64,000 nt of DNA from Alteromonas sp047556435 (GCF_047556435.1 NZ_CP180210.1:1674001-1738000), one strand, 5' to 3'; counted from the first letter of the stretch, positions 1-8,936 are shown. Translations and numbers: made by a program. The notes: generated from the sequence alone by a model not told the origin.

Positions 1-378
1 TCATAATGGCTAAGAGAAAGCCACCAAACAGGCAGGCATAAGCCTGTTTTATGCCAAATAACCAGAATTCATACAGGGCTGATTTCAATTTCACAGTTCG
101 ATGATTAGCATTATGAGAAAGTATTTATCTGTTGTTATACGCTAGCGTATTTTGCGGGCTATTGATACTCCAGTAACAGCGCCCCTAAATCATCGAATAA
201 ATGCAAAAAAGGCCGGGCATGCAAAGCCTGTACGCTACTTTGGGAAAGCACCATCCTTGCCGGACCGAAGCCAGGCTGAAGGGAAGGGCGTCTAATTCTT
301 TATGGAACGTGTTATTGCAAAAAACAGGTAACCATAGCATGTCACGGTGAAGCTAATTGCTGGCCGTAAAAAGGGCCG
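1..378. other. Non-coding edge region
   Basis: No supportable gene. It holds a terminator-like hairpin near the window edge and the downstream flank of the hybrid kinase. Whether the first bases belong to a gene outside the window cannot be told. Confidence 0.5.
26..50. terminator. Intrinsic terminator-like hairpin
   Basis: An 8-bp perfect stem (AAACAGGC / GCCTGTTT) with an 8-nt loop, A-rich on one side and T-rich on the other, so it could work in either direction. The gene it serves is outside the window or is the kinase to its right. Confidence 0.5.
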
Positions 379-3222
379 TTATGACGGCGAGGACAACTGG
401 GCCTTTTGCTGTCTGACGCTATCCACTATGGGCATTAAATCATTTAAATCCAGCGGCTTTACCAGATGGTGATGAAAGCCTGACTCTTTTGAACGTTTGA
501 TATGAGAGGGTTGTCCCCAGCCCGTTTGTGCAACAAATACCGCGTCTCTCAGCGCAGGTAGCTTTTTCAGGGCAATACACAAGTCATAGCCGTTCATGCC
601 GGGCATGCCGATATCCAGCAGTACCAGATCCGGAGCAGTCTGCTTGACGGCCTCCAGTGCTGAAGGGCCATCTTCTACCACAATCACATCACAGCCTTTG
701 GCCTCAAGGATCCAACCCATTGTGATAGCGGCATCCTGATTGTCATCTGCAATAAGTACCGACAGGGTCCGGGTGTCTGCGACAGCTTCAGTAAACAGAG
801 GCGTTTTCGTGCCGGCACGCTTTTCAGCCTCAACGCGCGGAAACGTTACCGAAATGCAAGTGCCTTTGCCTTCCCCGTCACTGTGCACTGTGACAGCGCC
901 ATCGTGCAGTTCAACTAAGCGTTTCACCAGAGTCAATCCAATTCCAAGTCCGCCCTGGGAGCGCTCCAGTACCCCTTCTATCTGGGAAAACATATCGAAA
1001 ATGTCGTTTATCTTGTCTTTCGGGATCCCCACGCCACTATCCGTAATATCCACCGTTACTGATGAAGTGGTAGTGTGCACCTTTATTTCTATTTGTCCGC
1101 CGCGAGGCGTGTATTTCGCCGCATTGTTAATAATGTTGGTGAAAACTTGTGCCAGCCTGACAAAGTCACCATCTACCCAGGCATCGTTGCCGGGATAGCG
1201 AACCGTCAAAATATGGTTGTTTTCATCAATCATTGGCTGCACGCTTTCAATCGCGTCACGAATGGCATCACAGATATCCAGTGGTGATTGGGATAACCGA
1301 ATTTTTCCCCGCGTGATACGCGAAACATCCATCAGGTCGTCAACCAGGCGAACCATTTGCGTCACCTGGCGTTCAACCAGAATGAATGACTCTTGTTTCC
1401 GCTCTTCAGAAAATAAGCCTGACTGCAGTATCTCTACCGCATTACGAATGGGGGCAAGCGGGTTCCGAAGTTCGTGAGCCAGCGTAGCGAGAAATTCATC
1501 TTTACGTTTGTCAGCTTCCTGTAACGCATTAATCGCGTTTTGTTCTCGGGTAATGTCAACGCCCACGCCAGGAAAGCGCACCGCATTGCCACTTTCATCA
1601 TAAATAACCCGGCCACGAAATGAGCCCCACCGTATGCTGCCGTCTTTTTGCAGAATACGGTATTGCTGATCGTAAGGTTTTCCCGTCGCAATGCTCTCCT
1701 GTATCGCTTTCTCAATAACAGGTACATCTTGCGGATGAACATAATCAAGCGGGCGTTCGATAGGAACGCCGTAGGCGGTCTCTTCCGGAGTCAGATTAAA
1801 CAGCTCGCCGAGGCGCTGATCTGCCGTAAAGAGGTTTTTCCTGATATCCCAGTCCCAAATTCCAAAACTGTGTGAGGCCTCAAGCGCGATCCGCCTTCGC
1901 GCTTCGGCCTCTTTGGCCATCTTTTCTGCTTCGTAACGTTCTGTAACGTCACGGGTAGACCCGGCTATTGCCTCAACATTGCCCGCCGCATCCAGCACAG
2001 GAACGAATATGTAGTCGTAGGTTCGTGGCCATAATGCTCCGTGAAAGAACACGTCACTGCGAATAGGTTTTTTGGTTTCAATGACCTGTTCAATTTCTCG
2101 CATATGCATATCAGCGTGCCACTTCTCGTAGCCCAGCTCGTAGCAATTTTTACCAATTGCTTCATCCCACGAGATTCCCCATATTGCCAGCAGCGCATCA
2201 TTGACGTAGGTAAAGCGTCCCGATAAATCGAAGGTATATACTGGATCGGGGTTATTTGAGAGAACGGCTTCGTAAAGTCGACATTGTTTAAGAAGGGTTT
2301 CGGTATTCTCTGTTGCGTCATCTTCTTTCTGGTTTCGCGCCCGGCTGTTCCGACAGTGCTCAGCAACTATTGCCACTGTTTGCGAAATTGCATCAACAAC
2401 CTGCGTGTCATATTCAGCGGGCGGCGTGCAGCATGGGGAAAACAGGGAAATGGTTCCGACGACACGCTGCTCTTTCTGTGAATGCACAGGTATACACCAA
2501 TACGCCGCGAGGCCGCAGTCAGAAGCCGCCCGAGAAAACTCAGGCCAGGCATTCTGTTTCGTTAGATCAGCAATGACGACTGGTGCACCTTTTTCAATAC
2601 ACCTTCCACAGGGGGTATCAGAGTCTGGATGTGTTCCGGAAAGTCGCGCGACAATGTCGTGGGGCATGCGCGAAGAGGTAACGGACGTAATCTGATTGGC
2701 ATGTTCATCTGTCAGATTAATGGCAACACACACAGCGTGGGGCGCCTGCTTTTCTAAAGCCTGCACAAGTGGAAGCAGTATCTCCTGCTCATCTTTTCCA
2801 CTAAGTGCCAGATTAAGGGCATGTTGCTGGCTGTCAGCAACGATTTTCTGTCTGCGGATCACAGAACAGTCGTGAAACGTAATACACAATGTGTTGTCGT
2901 CAACCCTGAACACCTTCATCGATAACCAGACCTGATTCGAACCAAACGGTATTTCCAGGTAATTTACTTTGCCCTGATTCAACACATAGTCAAAGGCGCG
3001 GTTGAAGCTATCGAGAGCAGAATCTGAAAATAAATCTTGGAAGGGGGAATGTAAGGCGGCAGACAAATCGAGAGACATAATTTTTTCTGCCTGGTGGTTC
3101 ACAAACGTGATCCGGCAGAATTTGTCCACCAAAACGATGCCGTCTGATACATTGTCAGCGATACTTTCGGCTAACAGGCCGGGCAAGGTGTCGTTTTTCG
3201 TTGCAATTCCTGGTTCGCTCAA
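379..3222 (-). CDS. Hybrid sensor histidine kinase (PAS-GAF-PAS-PAS-HisKA-HATPase-REC)
   Basis: A cytosolic-looking 947-residue hybrid kinase with no obvious membrane segment. Domains by eye: PAS about 20-125, GAF about 140-290 (with Cys-containing CGRCIEKGAP), PAS about 315-430, PAS about 445-560, HisKA about 575-640 with the phospho-acceptor His in LAHELRNPLAP, and HATPase about 680-800 (N box NIINNAAKY, G1 DSGVGIP, G2 GGLGIGL). The C-terminal receiver, about 820-940, has acidic ADDNQD, acceptor Asp in LVLLDIGMPGMNG and Lys in LVKPLD. The start is a TTG preceded by a weak purine run (GAGAG); no better start is visible. It stands alone, so its cognate regulator is unknown. The input signal is not deducible, although the GAF Cys motif could bind a ligand (inference). 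Confidence 0.9.
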   Translation of the reverse strand: MSEPGIATKNDTLPGLLAESIADNVSDGIVLVDKFCRITFVNHQAEKIMSLDLSAALHSPFQDLFSDSALDSFNRAFDYVLNQGKVNYLEIPFGSNQVWLSMKVFRVDDNTLCITFHDCSVIRRQKIVADSQQHALNLALSGKDEQEILLPLVQALEKQAPHAVCVAINLTDEHANQITSVTSSRMPHDIVARLSGTHPDSDTPCGRCIEKGAPVVIADLTKQNAWPEFSRAASDCGLAAYWCIPVHSQKEQRVVGTISLFSPCCTPPAEYDTQVVDAISQTVAIVAEHCRNSRARNQKEDDATENTETLLKQCRLYEAVLSNNPDPVYTFDLSGRFTYVNDALLAIWGISWDEAIGKNCYELGYEKWHADMHMREIEQVIETKKPIRSDVFFHGALWPRTYDYIFVPVLDAAGNVEAIAGSTRDVTERYEAEKMAKEAEARRRIALEASHSFGIWDWDIRKNLFTADQRLGELFNLTPEETAYGVPIERPLDYVHPQDVPVIEKAIQESIATGKPYDQQYRILQKDGSIRWGSFRGRVIYDESGNAVRFPGVGVDITREQNAINALQEADKRKDEFLATLAHELRNPLAPIRNAVEILQSGLFSEERKQESFILVERQVTQMVRLVDDLMDVSRITRGKIRLSQSPLDICDAIRDAIESVQPMIDENNHILTVRYPGNDAWVDGDFVRLAQVFTNIINNAAKYTPRGGQIEIKVHTTTSSVTVDITDSGVGIPKDKINDIFDMFSQIEGVLERSQGGLGIGLTLVKRLVELHDGAVTVHSDGEGKGTCISVTFPRVEAEKRAGTKTPLFTEAVADTRTLSVLIADDNQDAAITMGWILEAKGCDVIVVEDGPSALEAVKQTAPDLVLLDIGMPGMNGYDLCIALKKLPALRDAVFVAQTGWGQPSHIKRSKESGFHHHLVKPLDLNDLMPIVDSVRQQKAQLSSPS

Positions 3223-3358
3223 AGATCTCTCAGCACGCCTATCATGATAATTCTATCCTAGATCAGACGACGACAGGATGCGACTTATTTACGCAGTCTC
3301 TGGTATTAATTCCGAATAATACCTCTTACGACAGTGCCGGTAAGGTGGTGAGGTGCAG

Positions 3359-3469
3359 TTATTCTTTATTCTGCGATTTGTTTTTCTTTGCTGCAAACAG
3401 CAGTGCACCCACAAACAAAATAAAAATGATCAGGCCTGCGGAGAGTAAAATACTGATGATCGAGCCCAT
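3359..3469 (-). CDS. Small single-span membrane protein (36 aa)
   Basis: ATG preceded by a good ribosome-binding site (AAGGGAG, about 9 nt upstream). The product begins MGSIISILLSAGLIIF, has one hydrophobic helix over residues 3-27 and ends in a Lys-rich tail (KKNKSQNKE), predicting a single-pass inner-membrane peptide with a cytosolic C-terminus. It lies upstream of the hybrid kinase on the same strand. It resembles generic one-helix small proteins and no family is recognised. Confidence 0.5.
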   Translation of the reverse strand: MGSIISILLSAGLIIFILFVGALLFAAKKNKSQNKE

Positions 3470-3840
3470 ATCGTAATGTCTCCCTTCATGAAAAACGGCC
3501 CGTTATGGGCATCGGTTTGCTGACAGTGCCAAAACAAATTTCAGGTTGTGTCAGCAGCGGTTGAGACCTTTTTTGTTACTGAGTGTCTTTCATACTCTGA
3601 ATAAAATCGTACAGCCCCGCTGCCATGAAAAAATTCTGTTGTCACCACTGTTCACATCCTGACATAGGAATAAGTCAGGCGAGCGGTGTGAATAGTAATA
3701 GCAGTGAGAAATAAAAAAACTACCGCGAACTACCATATCCACATCCTGTATTTATAGCTTACGATAAGGATATCGGTTCGCTTGTGTCTGAATTATTTCT
3801 CAACCGCTATGATTTCCCCTTTGCTTGCGGAGAGGTTCAG
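3470..3840. other. Intergenic region without a supported gene
   Basis: Short open frames on both strands lack ribosome-binding sites. There is an 8-bp inverted repeat (TGCTGACA at 3518-3525 with TGTCAGCA at 3549-3556) enclosing 23 nt; its loop is long for a terminator. Nothing else is evident. Confidence 0.4.
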
Positions 3841-3857
3841 ATATGGCTTGCTCTGTT

Positions 3858-4100
3858 TTAGTTCAGAATGTCGGCAATAAATGTAGCAATTGCAACAGCA
3901 GTATCTTTGTTTTCTTCAGCATGACGTTTTTGTGCTTTAGCGCTTTCACACAGCTTATAAGTAGCGTCTACGGCTCTTGCATCTTTGGCTACTCGCTGAG
4001 AGGCATTGTTACGGCAGTGTGCGATGTCAGCTGATTCATCTCGAACGCTGCATCCGCCCAAAAAGAGCGCCACAGTAATAAAGAGTAAAAGTGATTTAAT
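3858..4100 (-). CDS. Small lipoprotein, probable non-ATG start
   Basis: A short signal sequence ends in a lipobox (FLGGC), so the mature protein should be a lipid-anchored periplasmic protein of about 60 residues with two further Cys (AHCRN, KLCES) that could form a disulphide. The open frame extends to an ATG at 4139, but the only strong Shine-Dalgarno (AAAGGAG) lies inside that frame, 8 nt before an ATT codon at about 4100. Starting there gives a normal 17-residue lipoprotein signal (IKSLLLFITVALFLGGC). I report the ATT start as more likely; the ATG at 4139 is the alternative. Function is unknown. The neighbours are also membrane or lipoproteins. Confidence 0.55.
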   Translation of the reverse strand: MKSLLLFITVALFLGGCSVRDESADIAHCRNNASQRVAKDARAVDATYKLCESAKAQKRHAEENKDTAVAIATFIADILN

Positions 4101-4204
4101 ATTGATTTCTCCTTTCGCTGTTGTCTGGCATGACGCCATACATCGCAGATTATTATGTTGATATCCGGACTGGAAATACTTTTTATATGGCTACTGAGAA
4201 GTTT

Positions 4205-5239
4205 TTACGAGTGAAGTTTCGACTCCAGTAATTCTCGCAGTGGTGCAGGCAGAGATGCACGTGCCCGCTGAGATATGAATTTTTCGTGCTTTTGCCACAG
4301 AATGCCCAAATACACAATCCCCAGTCCGATTGCTGTCAACGCTACTGGAAACAACCAGCTGTCTTCAAATACATTGAATGCCAGATGTCCGAGATAACCA
4401 CAGCTGCCAAGCGCACCAAACACCACAAACACCCGGCGTACCAGTAATACGCCCACAAAAATCATTGTGAGGTTAATGAGAAAGTAAAGAAACTTTGATA
4501 TTTCACTGTCTGACTCCTGCAACGATAAGCCACACCAAAACGCAGTCACTCCAAACAAATAAAGCCAGAATGCATAATCTGCGGTGTGTCGTGAACGAAT
4601 ATCCACCCAGAACGCCAGTGATGTCATCAGCAAGCCGGTGTACAATGAAACCAGCTGCCTGAGCTCCCAGGAGTGGTCACCGCCTGAAATAAGTGCGGTA
4701 ATATCCATTGTCATGTACCACAGCGTGACGCCAACAGGCATGATCAGAAACGGGTATTTGTAGCGCCACGCGACTATCGTGCCCACAATCAGGGTGCCAA
4801 GCTCCATGTATAACCAATAGGCTCTTACCTGACGGTGATAATCCTGATATTGCGTGCTGTCAGGCCATATGCCAAGCCACTGCTGCGCTCCGTAAATTGC
4901 CAGCGGCGTCATACACACCACAAAGGTGGCACAAATGCCCGCAGGAATAGTGTGGTTTTTTGATGCAAAGCGATGGGTAAGTTTCAGACCGACAGCGGCA
5001 TACAGCAACGAGATAACTACAATCCCCGCTCCGCCAAACGATTCCCAGCCTAAATTCATAAGCAACGTCATTGCCCCTATGGCAATTAATCCGCCGAAAT
5101 AATAAAGCACGTGGGTTAAAGAAAACGTGGTTTTTTGCTGCGACTGCTCAGCAAAAAAAGCCAGTAAATCATCTGCCTGCTGGGCGGAAATAATATTGCG
5201 TGACACGGCTTCTGTTAATGATTGTTTGGATACGTCCAT
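4205..5239 (-). CDS. DUF2157-like polytopic membrane protein
   Basis: A protein of 344 residues with a soluble N-terminus of about 45 residues (helical, with the phrase SAQQADDLLAFF) followed by 9-10 predicted transmembrane helices. This layout, a short N-terminal cytosolic domain and then a membrane array, is that of DUF2157-type proteins; the match is by overall look only. The ATG at 5239 is chosen because AGGAG lies 7 nt upstream; an in-frame ATG 18 nt earlier has none. It is the largest member of a minus-strand group of small membrane proteins and lipoproteins. Function unknown. Confidence 0.65.
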   Translation of the reverse strand: MDVSKQSLTEAVSRNIISAQQADDLLAFFAEQSQQKTTFSLTHVLYYFGGLIAIGAMTLLMNLGWESFGGAGIVVISLLYAAVGLKLTHRFASKNHTIPAGICATFVVCMTPLAIYGAQQWLGIWPDSTQYQDYHRQVRAYWLYMELGTLIVGTIVAWRYKYPFLIMPVGVTLWYMTMDITALISGGDHSWELRQLVSLYTGLLMTSLAFWVDIRSRHTADYAFWLYLFGVTAFWCGLSLQESDSEISKFLYFLINLTMIFVGVLLVRRVFVVFGALGSCGYLGHLAFNVFEDSWLFPVALTAIGLGIVYLGILWQKHEKFISQRARASLPAPLRELLESKLHS

Positions 5240-5279
5240 GGTGCTTTCTCCTGTCATACCCTGTGAATAGCAAGCATTG

Positions 5280-5516
5280 CTATTTCATATCACAGGAACA
5301 TCCCACGGAGCCATCGGCATTTTCCCATTCCTGAAAATAACCACCAGAGCCCGCCGTTTGCCCTGGTCGCGCTTTGCACTGCATTTTCAGCTGATTGCAA
5401 AACGATGCGCTCTGGCCAGTTTGTGTTTTGGTTGCCCGCTCCATTCCAACTCGTGCGAACGGGCCGCCAGCGCAGCCTGCTAACAGCAATACCAGTAGCA
5501 TAGTGAAATATTTCAT
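5280..5516 (-). CDS. Small lipoprotein (78 aa)
   Basis: Starts MKYFTMLLVLLLAGCAGG: a classical type II signal peptide with lipobox LAGC, so it is probably acylated at Cys15. Three more Cys in the mature part (FCNQLKMQC, GCSC) suggest disulphides. AGGAG lies 8 nt before the ATG. It lies only 40 nt upstream of the membrane protein ending the next gene, consistent with co-transcription. No family recognised. Confidence 0.7.
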   Translation of the reverse strand: MKYFTMLLVLLLAGCAGGPFARVGMERATKTQTGQSASFCNQLKMQCKARPGQTAGSGGYFQEWENADGSVGCSCDMK

Positions 5517-5555
5517 TGCTCAACTCCTAATTCAAAAGTCCGCGTTCAGTGCGCG

Positions 5556-5876
5556 TCAACGGATAACAAAGGTGATGGTGTAGACGCCTGCAACCATAGC
5601 CGCTACATAGCAGGCAGCAAAGCAGGCGTTAATGATTAGCAAGGCACGCCAGCCTGTGCCAGTGAAGTGTTCTCTGGCTCTGATTTTCTTGCTGGATAAC
5701 CTAGTACAGCTGTAAAGCAGCATCACCGAGGCACTTAACAGGAAAAAGAACGCACCGAGTACGCCAAGTCCAGGTGAAATACTGTTATTAGCATGTTCAA
5801 GCGAGTGAATGACCGGGAGTAAAAGCAACAGGCCCAGCAGGGTAAAGGCAAAGCCATAGAGTTGTGCTTCTTTCAT
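5556..5876 (-). CDS. Hypothetical three-helix membrane protein
   Basis: A protein of 106 residues with hydrophobic stretches at about 5-24, 36-57 and 78-103, separated by a basic cytosolic loop (RLSSKKIRAREHF). The first ATG is used; there is no clear Shine-Dalgarno, so the start is uncertain and a TTG 18 nt upstream is possible. It belongs to the minus-strand membrane-protein cluster. Function unknown. Confidence 0.55.
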   Translation of the reverse strand: MKEAQLYGFAFTLLGLLLLLPVIHSLEHANNSISPGLGVLGAFFFLLSASVMLLYSCTRLSSKKIRAREHFTGTGWRALLIINACFAACYVAAMVAGVYTITFVIR

Positions 5877-5975
5877 GGCTGCACCGTTGCGCAAGTTTGT
5901 GAGTGCATAGAACCGTCCTTAGTTAACAAAAGCATGGTCACTGACAGAACTGGTAAATTCTGCGATGTGGTGTTG

Positions 5976-6449
5976 CTAATCCAGGTATCCTAGCAAGCCC
6001 ATGAAGGTAACTACAACCGAAACCATCAATGCGAATGACGCCAGTATTACTTCACTGAATCGCTTGTTGCTGCTTCTTGCGCCAGTCATTAATACCGCGT
6101 TTCGTGGGTTCTCGGGGTCATAGAACACGGAAACATCACTTTTTTCCGGGTGGTCTTCGGCAAACCGGACTGTCTCCGGGTACATCAGCGTATAAAACGC
6201 TATTCGATTACCGTCGTAAGCTTTCCCATCTACCTCATAACGATAGGAAACCGTCAGACGCTCGGCATCTTTGGACTTGCCACCAATATTCCGTTTTCCC
6301 CACAAAGTGACGCTTACCATGTGGCCCTGAACACCTGGCCAGTGCTTGCTTGAATCTGCGTTTCTCAGGTTGTTAAGCGCAAAACGAAGAAACCACAGAC
6401 AAAACACAATACTCAAAATGCCAGCGATCGCAGGTGTGCTTACGTTCAT
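5976..6449 (-). CDS. DUF3592-like membrane protein
   Basis: An N-terminal helix (residues 5-26), a beta-rich extracytoplasmic domain of about 95 residues and a C-terminal helix (132-155). The middle region contains VSYRYEVDGKAYDGNRI and DVSVFYDPENPRNAVL, the signature phrases of DUF3592 proteins (a Tyr-rich strand followed by the YDPxNP motif), so the assignment is fairly firm. CGGAG precedes the ATG by 7 nt. Molecular function of the family is not known. Confidence 0.75.
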   Translation of the reverse strand: MNVSTPAIAGILSIVFCLWFLRFALNNLRNADSSKHWPGVQGHMVSVTLWGKRNIGGKSKDAERLTVSYRYEVDGKAYDGNRIAFYTLMYPETVRFAEDHPEKSDVSVFYDPENPRNAVLMTGARSSNKRFSEVILASFALMVSVVVTFMGLLGYLD

Positions 6450-6582
6450 ATATTGCTCCGGCGAGCGATAAAAGTCGCTATTGTATTAGAATGAAACCGA
6501 TTGCGTACGGTTACACTGTGTTACACACAAGATTAAGCGCTTATGCACGTAGTTGCGTTGCCATGCTTCTGGAAGACATAGC

Positions 6583-6957
6583 TTACGCCGCTGTGCATTT
6601 TTTTCTGGCAACCGCGCCTGAATAACCGATAAGCACAATCATCGCGCCGATACCTGCCCAAACTAATGTCGCAATAAACTTGCCGTACAAAATAAGATCC
6701 ATCACCGCCAAAATAGCGAACAGAAAAGACGGCACGGCGACAAAAAATGCGGCGTGAATGCCGCGCTTAACGCTTTGCTTTGCCAGCAGGAAACTGGTTA
6801 CAAATACATAGAACGCGCCACCAACTGCATACACTATCGCCCAGCTTGTCGCACCAACAAAAAGGTGAGTGACGAGTAACGCATATATCGCGAAACCTGC
6901 GAAAATCTGTACGGTATTAATCAGTAGTGGTTTTAGCGATGGTTTCTGACGATTCAT
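6583..6957 (-). CDS. Hypothetical four-helix membrane protein
   Basis: A protein of 124 residues with four predicted transmembrane segments (about 13-30, 36-58, 68-90, 95-116), a basic N-terminus (MNRQKPSLKP) and a basic C-terminus (ARKKC), so both ends should be cytosolic. No strong ribosome-binding site. It is the last chromosomal gene before the degenerate end of the cassette array. No family recognised. Confidence 0.55.
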   Translation of the reverse strand: MNRQKPSLKPLLINTVQIFAGFAIYALLVTHLFVGATSWAIVYAVGGAFYVFVTSFLLAKQSVKRGIHAAFFVAVPSFLFAILAVMDLILYGKFIATLVWAGIGAMIVLIGYSGAVARKKCTAA

Positions 6958-7104
6958 TTTTGTATTTCACAGGTAAAGAATTAACGCTATCACAAGGATA
7001 AGAGTAGTAAAGTTCCCCGTGGCCCGCTAACTGTTTAGAAATTGGCAGGGTAAAGCACACAATTCCTCGGCTTATCGTTTCCGCAGCCGGACTAGGTTGT
7101 TGTC

Positions 7105-7284
7105 TCAGAAAGTGAAGCCAGAGCCAGCCCCCAAATCCAGAGCAATACCAGAATAAAAGGGTTTGATGTTTTGTATTTCGAAAAATGCTTTGTTTTTTTC
7201 TTTCGCAGACTCAAAGCCGCCCATTAGCCATGTATATACATCTGACAATAAGTCTTCATAGTGTTCCTTTACACTAACCATCAT
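7105..7284 (-). pseudogene. Truncated SAM-dependent methyltransferase (array end)
   Basis: The N-terminal 59 residues of what looks like a class I methyltransferase: a helical start (KEHYEDLLSDVYTWLMGG) followed by the motif-I glycine loop ALDLGAGSGF, then a stop two codons later. A whole enzyme needs about 200 residues, so the SAM-binding fold is lost just after motif I. AAGGAAG precedes the ATG used here (7284). It sits at the low-coordinate edge of the cassette array and has no attC of its own, so the truncation probably marks where the array was cut off. Confidence 0.6.
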
Positions 7285-7325
7285 TACTTCCTTCCCTTGG
7301 TAACCAAGCCGCAAAACAAACACAT

Positions 7326-7414
7326 ATTAGGCAGTAGCACAAGGGCTAAAGTCCGAGCGACGCGAACACCCAGGTGTATATGCCTGGGCTATTGCGAGCA
7401 ACTACAGCAGATTT
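7326..7414 (-). repeat. Degenerate attC relic (site A)
   Basis: Retains the inner attC arms (GGGCTAAAGTCCGAGCGACG) seen in intact sites to the right, and a palindromic stretch around 7370-7388. Both outer boxes are unrecognisable. It follows the stop codon of the 7415 ORF, the place expected for that cassette's attC. Confidence 0.45.
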
Positions 7415-8263
7415 TTAGCCGCCTCCACCAACGCTGTTTATAAATTCCCGATAAACTTTTTCAGCCTCAACCAATATTTTTCCGTCTAATAAATGGTCTA
7501 AAGCTGGATAGTGAAGGTGTTTGCAAGTTGACGTTTCATTACGCTCCATCCGTTGGCAGACGCTCTCGGCCATTAAATTAGATGGCCATATTTCATCGTT
7601 ACCGCCTGAATAGAGGAAAACACGGCCTGAAATGTCTTCTGCTTTTATGGATGCTTTGCCACTGTCTTCTCGATTAGTTAACGACTGGGAATAGAGATCG
7701 AGCAGACCATTAACAGCACTAGTTGGATTGAAATGTACGTAAGGCAACTCTTGTTGCTCGAAAGTCCAACTTGAACCTGGTGTTTTTTGCCAATCGTTTA
7801 AAATACCCGCCCATACCACCGAACTCGGTGCGATAGCCACTACCCGGTTAAAAGTCGCATCTTTAGATGCAAGCAGTAACGATAACTCAGCACCTTTTGA
7901 CCACCCAGCTAAAGTAAAGTTTTTGGCCTTTGGGTGCTTGAGGTGCAACCAGTTTCTGGCTTTGTCAAAATACTCCAGTGGTATTTTTTCTAGTTCATCA
8001 GGAAGTGATTCTTCTCTAAAATATGCGACAGCCAGGGTAGGAAAGCCATTGCTGGCGATTACTTTTGCAAGGCGCGTAGGGATCCCCCCCTCAGAACCGC
8101 CAAACACAATAACCGGCTGTTTGGATGAGTCAGCAGGTTGCTGATAGTAGTGGCCAACGAAACCATTGTCTTTAACGCTAAGCTTTTGAATTGTAGCGCC
8201 TATTGCAAGAACAGGAAAAAGGTAGGACAGAACAAAAAACAGTATCCTTCTTTTCGATTTCAT
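7415..8263 (-). CDS. Exported alpha/beta hydrolase, BAAT/dienelactone hydrolase-like (cassette)
   Basis: A protein of 282 residues with a probable signal peptide (MKSKRRILFFVLSYLFPVLAIG, cut near residue 23), so it is predicted periplasmic. The fold is alpha/beta hydrolase: oxyanion-type GGSEGG, nucleophile elbow GWSKGAE (Ser about 122), acidic residue in FLYSGGNDEIWP and His in YPALDHLLD. This matches the C-terminal domain of acyl-CoA thioester hydrolase/bile acid-CoA acyltransferase and dienelactone hydrolase enzymes; the substrate is unknown. The cassette architecture is ORF followed by attC relic A. The ending SVGGGG is unusual. GGAAGC lies upstream of the ATG. Confidence 0.7.
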   Translation of the reverse strand: MKSKRRILFFVLSYLFPVLAIGATIQKLSVKDNGFVGHYYQQPADSSKQPVIVFGGSEGGIPTRLAKVIASNGFPTLAVAYFREESLPDELEKIPLEYFDKARNWLHLKHPKAKNFTLAGWSKGAELSLLLASKDATFNRVVAIAPSSVVWAGILNDWQKTPGSSWTFEQQELPYVHFNPTSAVNGLLDLYSQSLTNREDSGKASIKAEDISGRVFLYSGGNDEIWPSNLMAESVCQRMERNETSTCKHLHYPALDHLLDGKILVEAEKVYREFINSVGGGG

Positions 8264-8296
8264 TAAATATTGCTTCCTTGTAGTTTAGAGTGGCGG

Positions 8297-8382
8297 ATAA
8301 TTCCCATATACGGGGCAGTAGTACGTGAGCCTAATACGAGCGAAGCGATAATTGCACTTTGACAGGCACGTATATGTTACTA
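8297..8382 (-). repeat. Degenerate attC (site B)
   Basis: The inner inverted arms are still visible (GTAGTACGTG.. with ..CACGTATATGTTACTAC) together with the common GAGCGAAGCGA core, but the outer box at the high-coordinate side is missing and the other is eroded. It follows the stop region of the 8380 ORF. Confidence 0.5.
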
Positions 8383-8790
8383 CCTCGTTCTTCCAGGTTC
8401 GAAACTATCATATCTTGGCAAATCGTCATCAAGATTGTCCCAGTTTGCTTTAGATGACACAAAGTTGTGAGATGTAGGTTTTTCTTTGATATCAGTGTCT
8501 AAAATGCCGAGACGAATTCTAAGCTTTTCCGGCTTTTCAGAGTTAGAGCTAAAAATGGGAGATGCACATACAGAACAGAAATGCCTTAACTTGCCTTTCT
8601 TAAATTCGAAGTGGTTTAGCTTATCTTCTGGATCGAGAATTCTGAACTCATCTTTGTTTACAAAACCATTTGTTGCGTATGCTGTGCCACTGTTTTTACG
8701 ACACAACGAGCAATGGCAATGAATGATGCTAGTGATTGAGCCTGTAAGTTCGATTTTTATTGCACCGCACAGGCAAGAACCTTGGTACAT
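8380..8790 (-). CDS. GFA-domain (CENP-V/GFA) zinc protein (cassette)
   Basis: A protein of 136 residues with the zinc pattern of glutathione-dependent formaldehyde-activating enzyme (GFA) domains: SCLCGAI near the N-terminus, CHCSLCRKNSG about 30 residues later and FCSVCASPIFS in the middle, plus a C-terminal W-D-DLPRYDSF tail typical of the family. Such proteins may bind glutathione adducts, but many are of unknown activity. The ATG at 8790 is preceded by AAAGGA 7 nt upstream; an open frame extends 15 codons further without a good start. A common type of integron cassette gene. Confidence 0.85.
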   Translation of the reverse strand: MYQGSCLCGAIKIELTGSITSIIHCHCSLCRKNSGTAYATNGFVNKDEFRILDPEDKLNHFEFKKGKLRHFCSVCASPIFSSNSEKPEKLRIRLGILDTDIKEKPTSHNFVSSKANWDNLDDDLPRYDSFEPGRTR

Positions 8791-8826
8791 GGTTAAATTC
8801 CTTTTAGTATATCCAGTCTCAGATGT

Positions 8827-8934
8827 GTCTGACATCCGAATAATGGGGAAAAAGTACGCAGGTTATAATACTGAGCGAAGCGACGGGAGCCAGCGTGTTA
8901 GTGTCCAGGTGTGCCTGGGCACACGCTGTTATTT
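8827..8934 (-). repeat. Partly decayed attC (site C)
   Basis: The R'' side GTTATTT is at 8928-8934. The opposite box (8827-8833) no longer fits RYYYAAC. Inner arms (GTACGCAGG / CCAGCGTG) and GAGCGAAGCGACGGGAGC are present. Confidence 0.65.
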
Positions 8935-8936
8935 TT

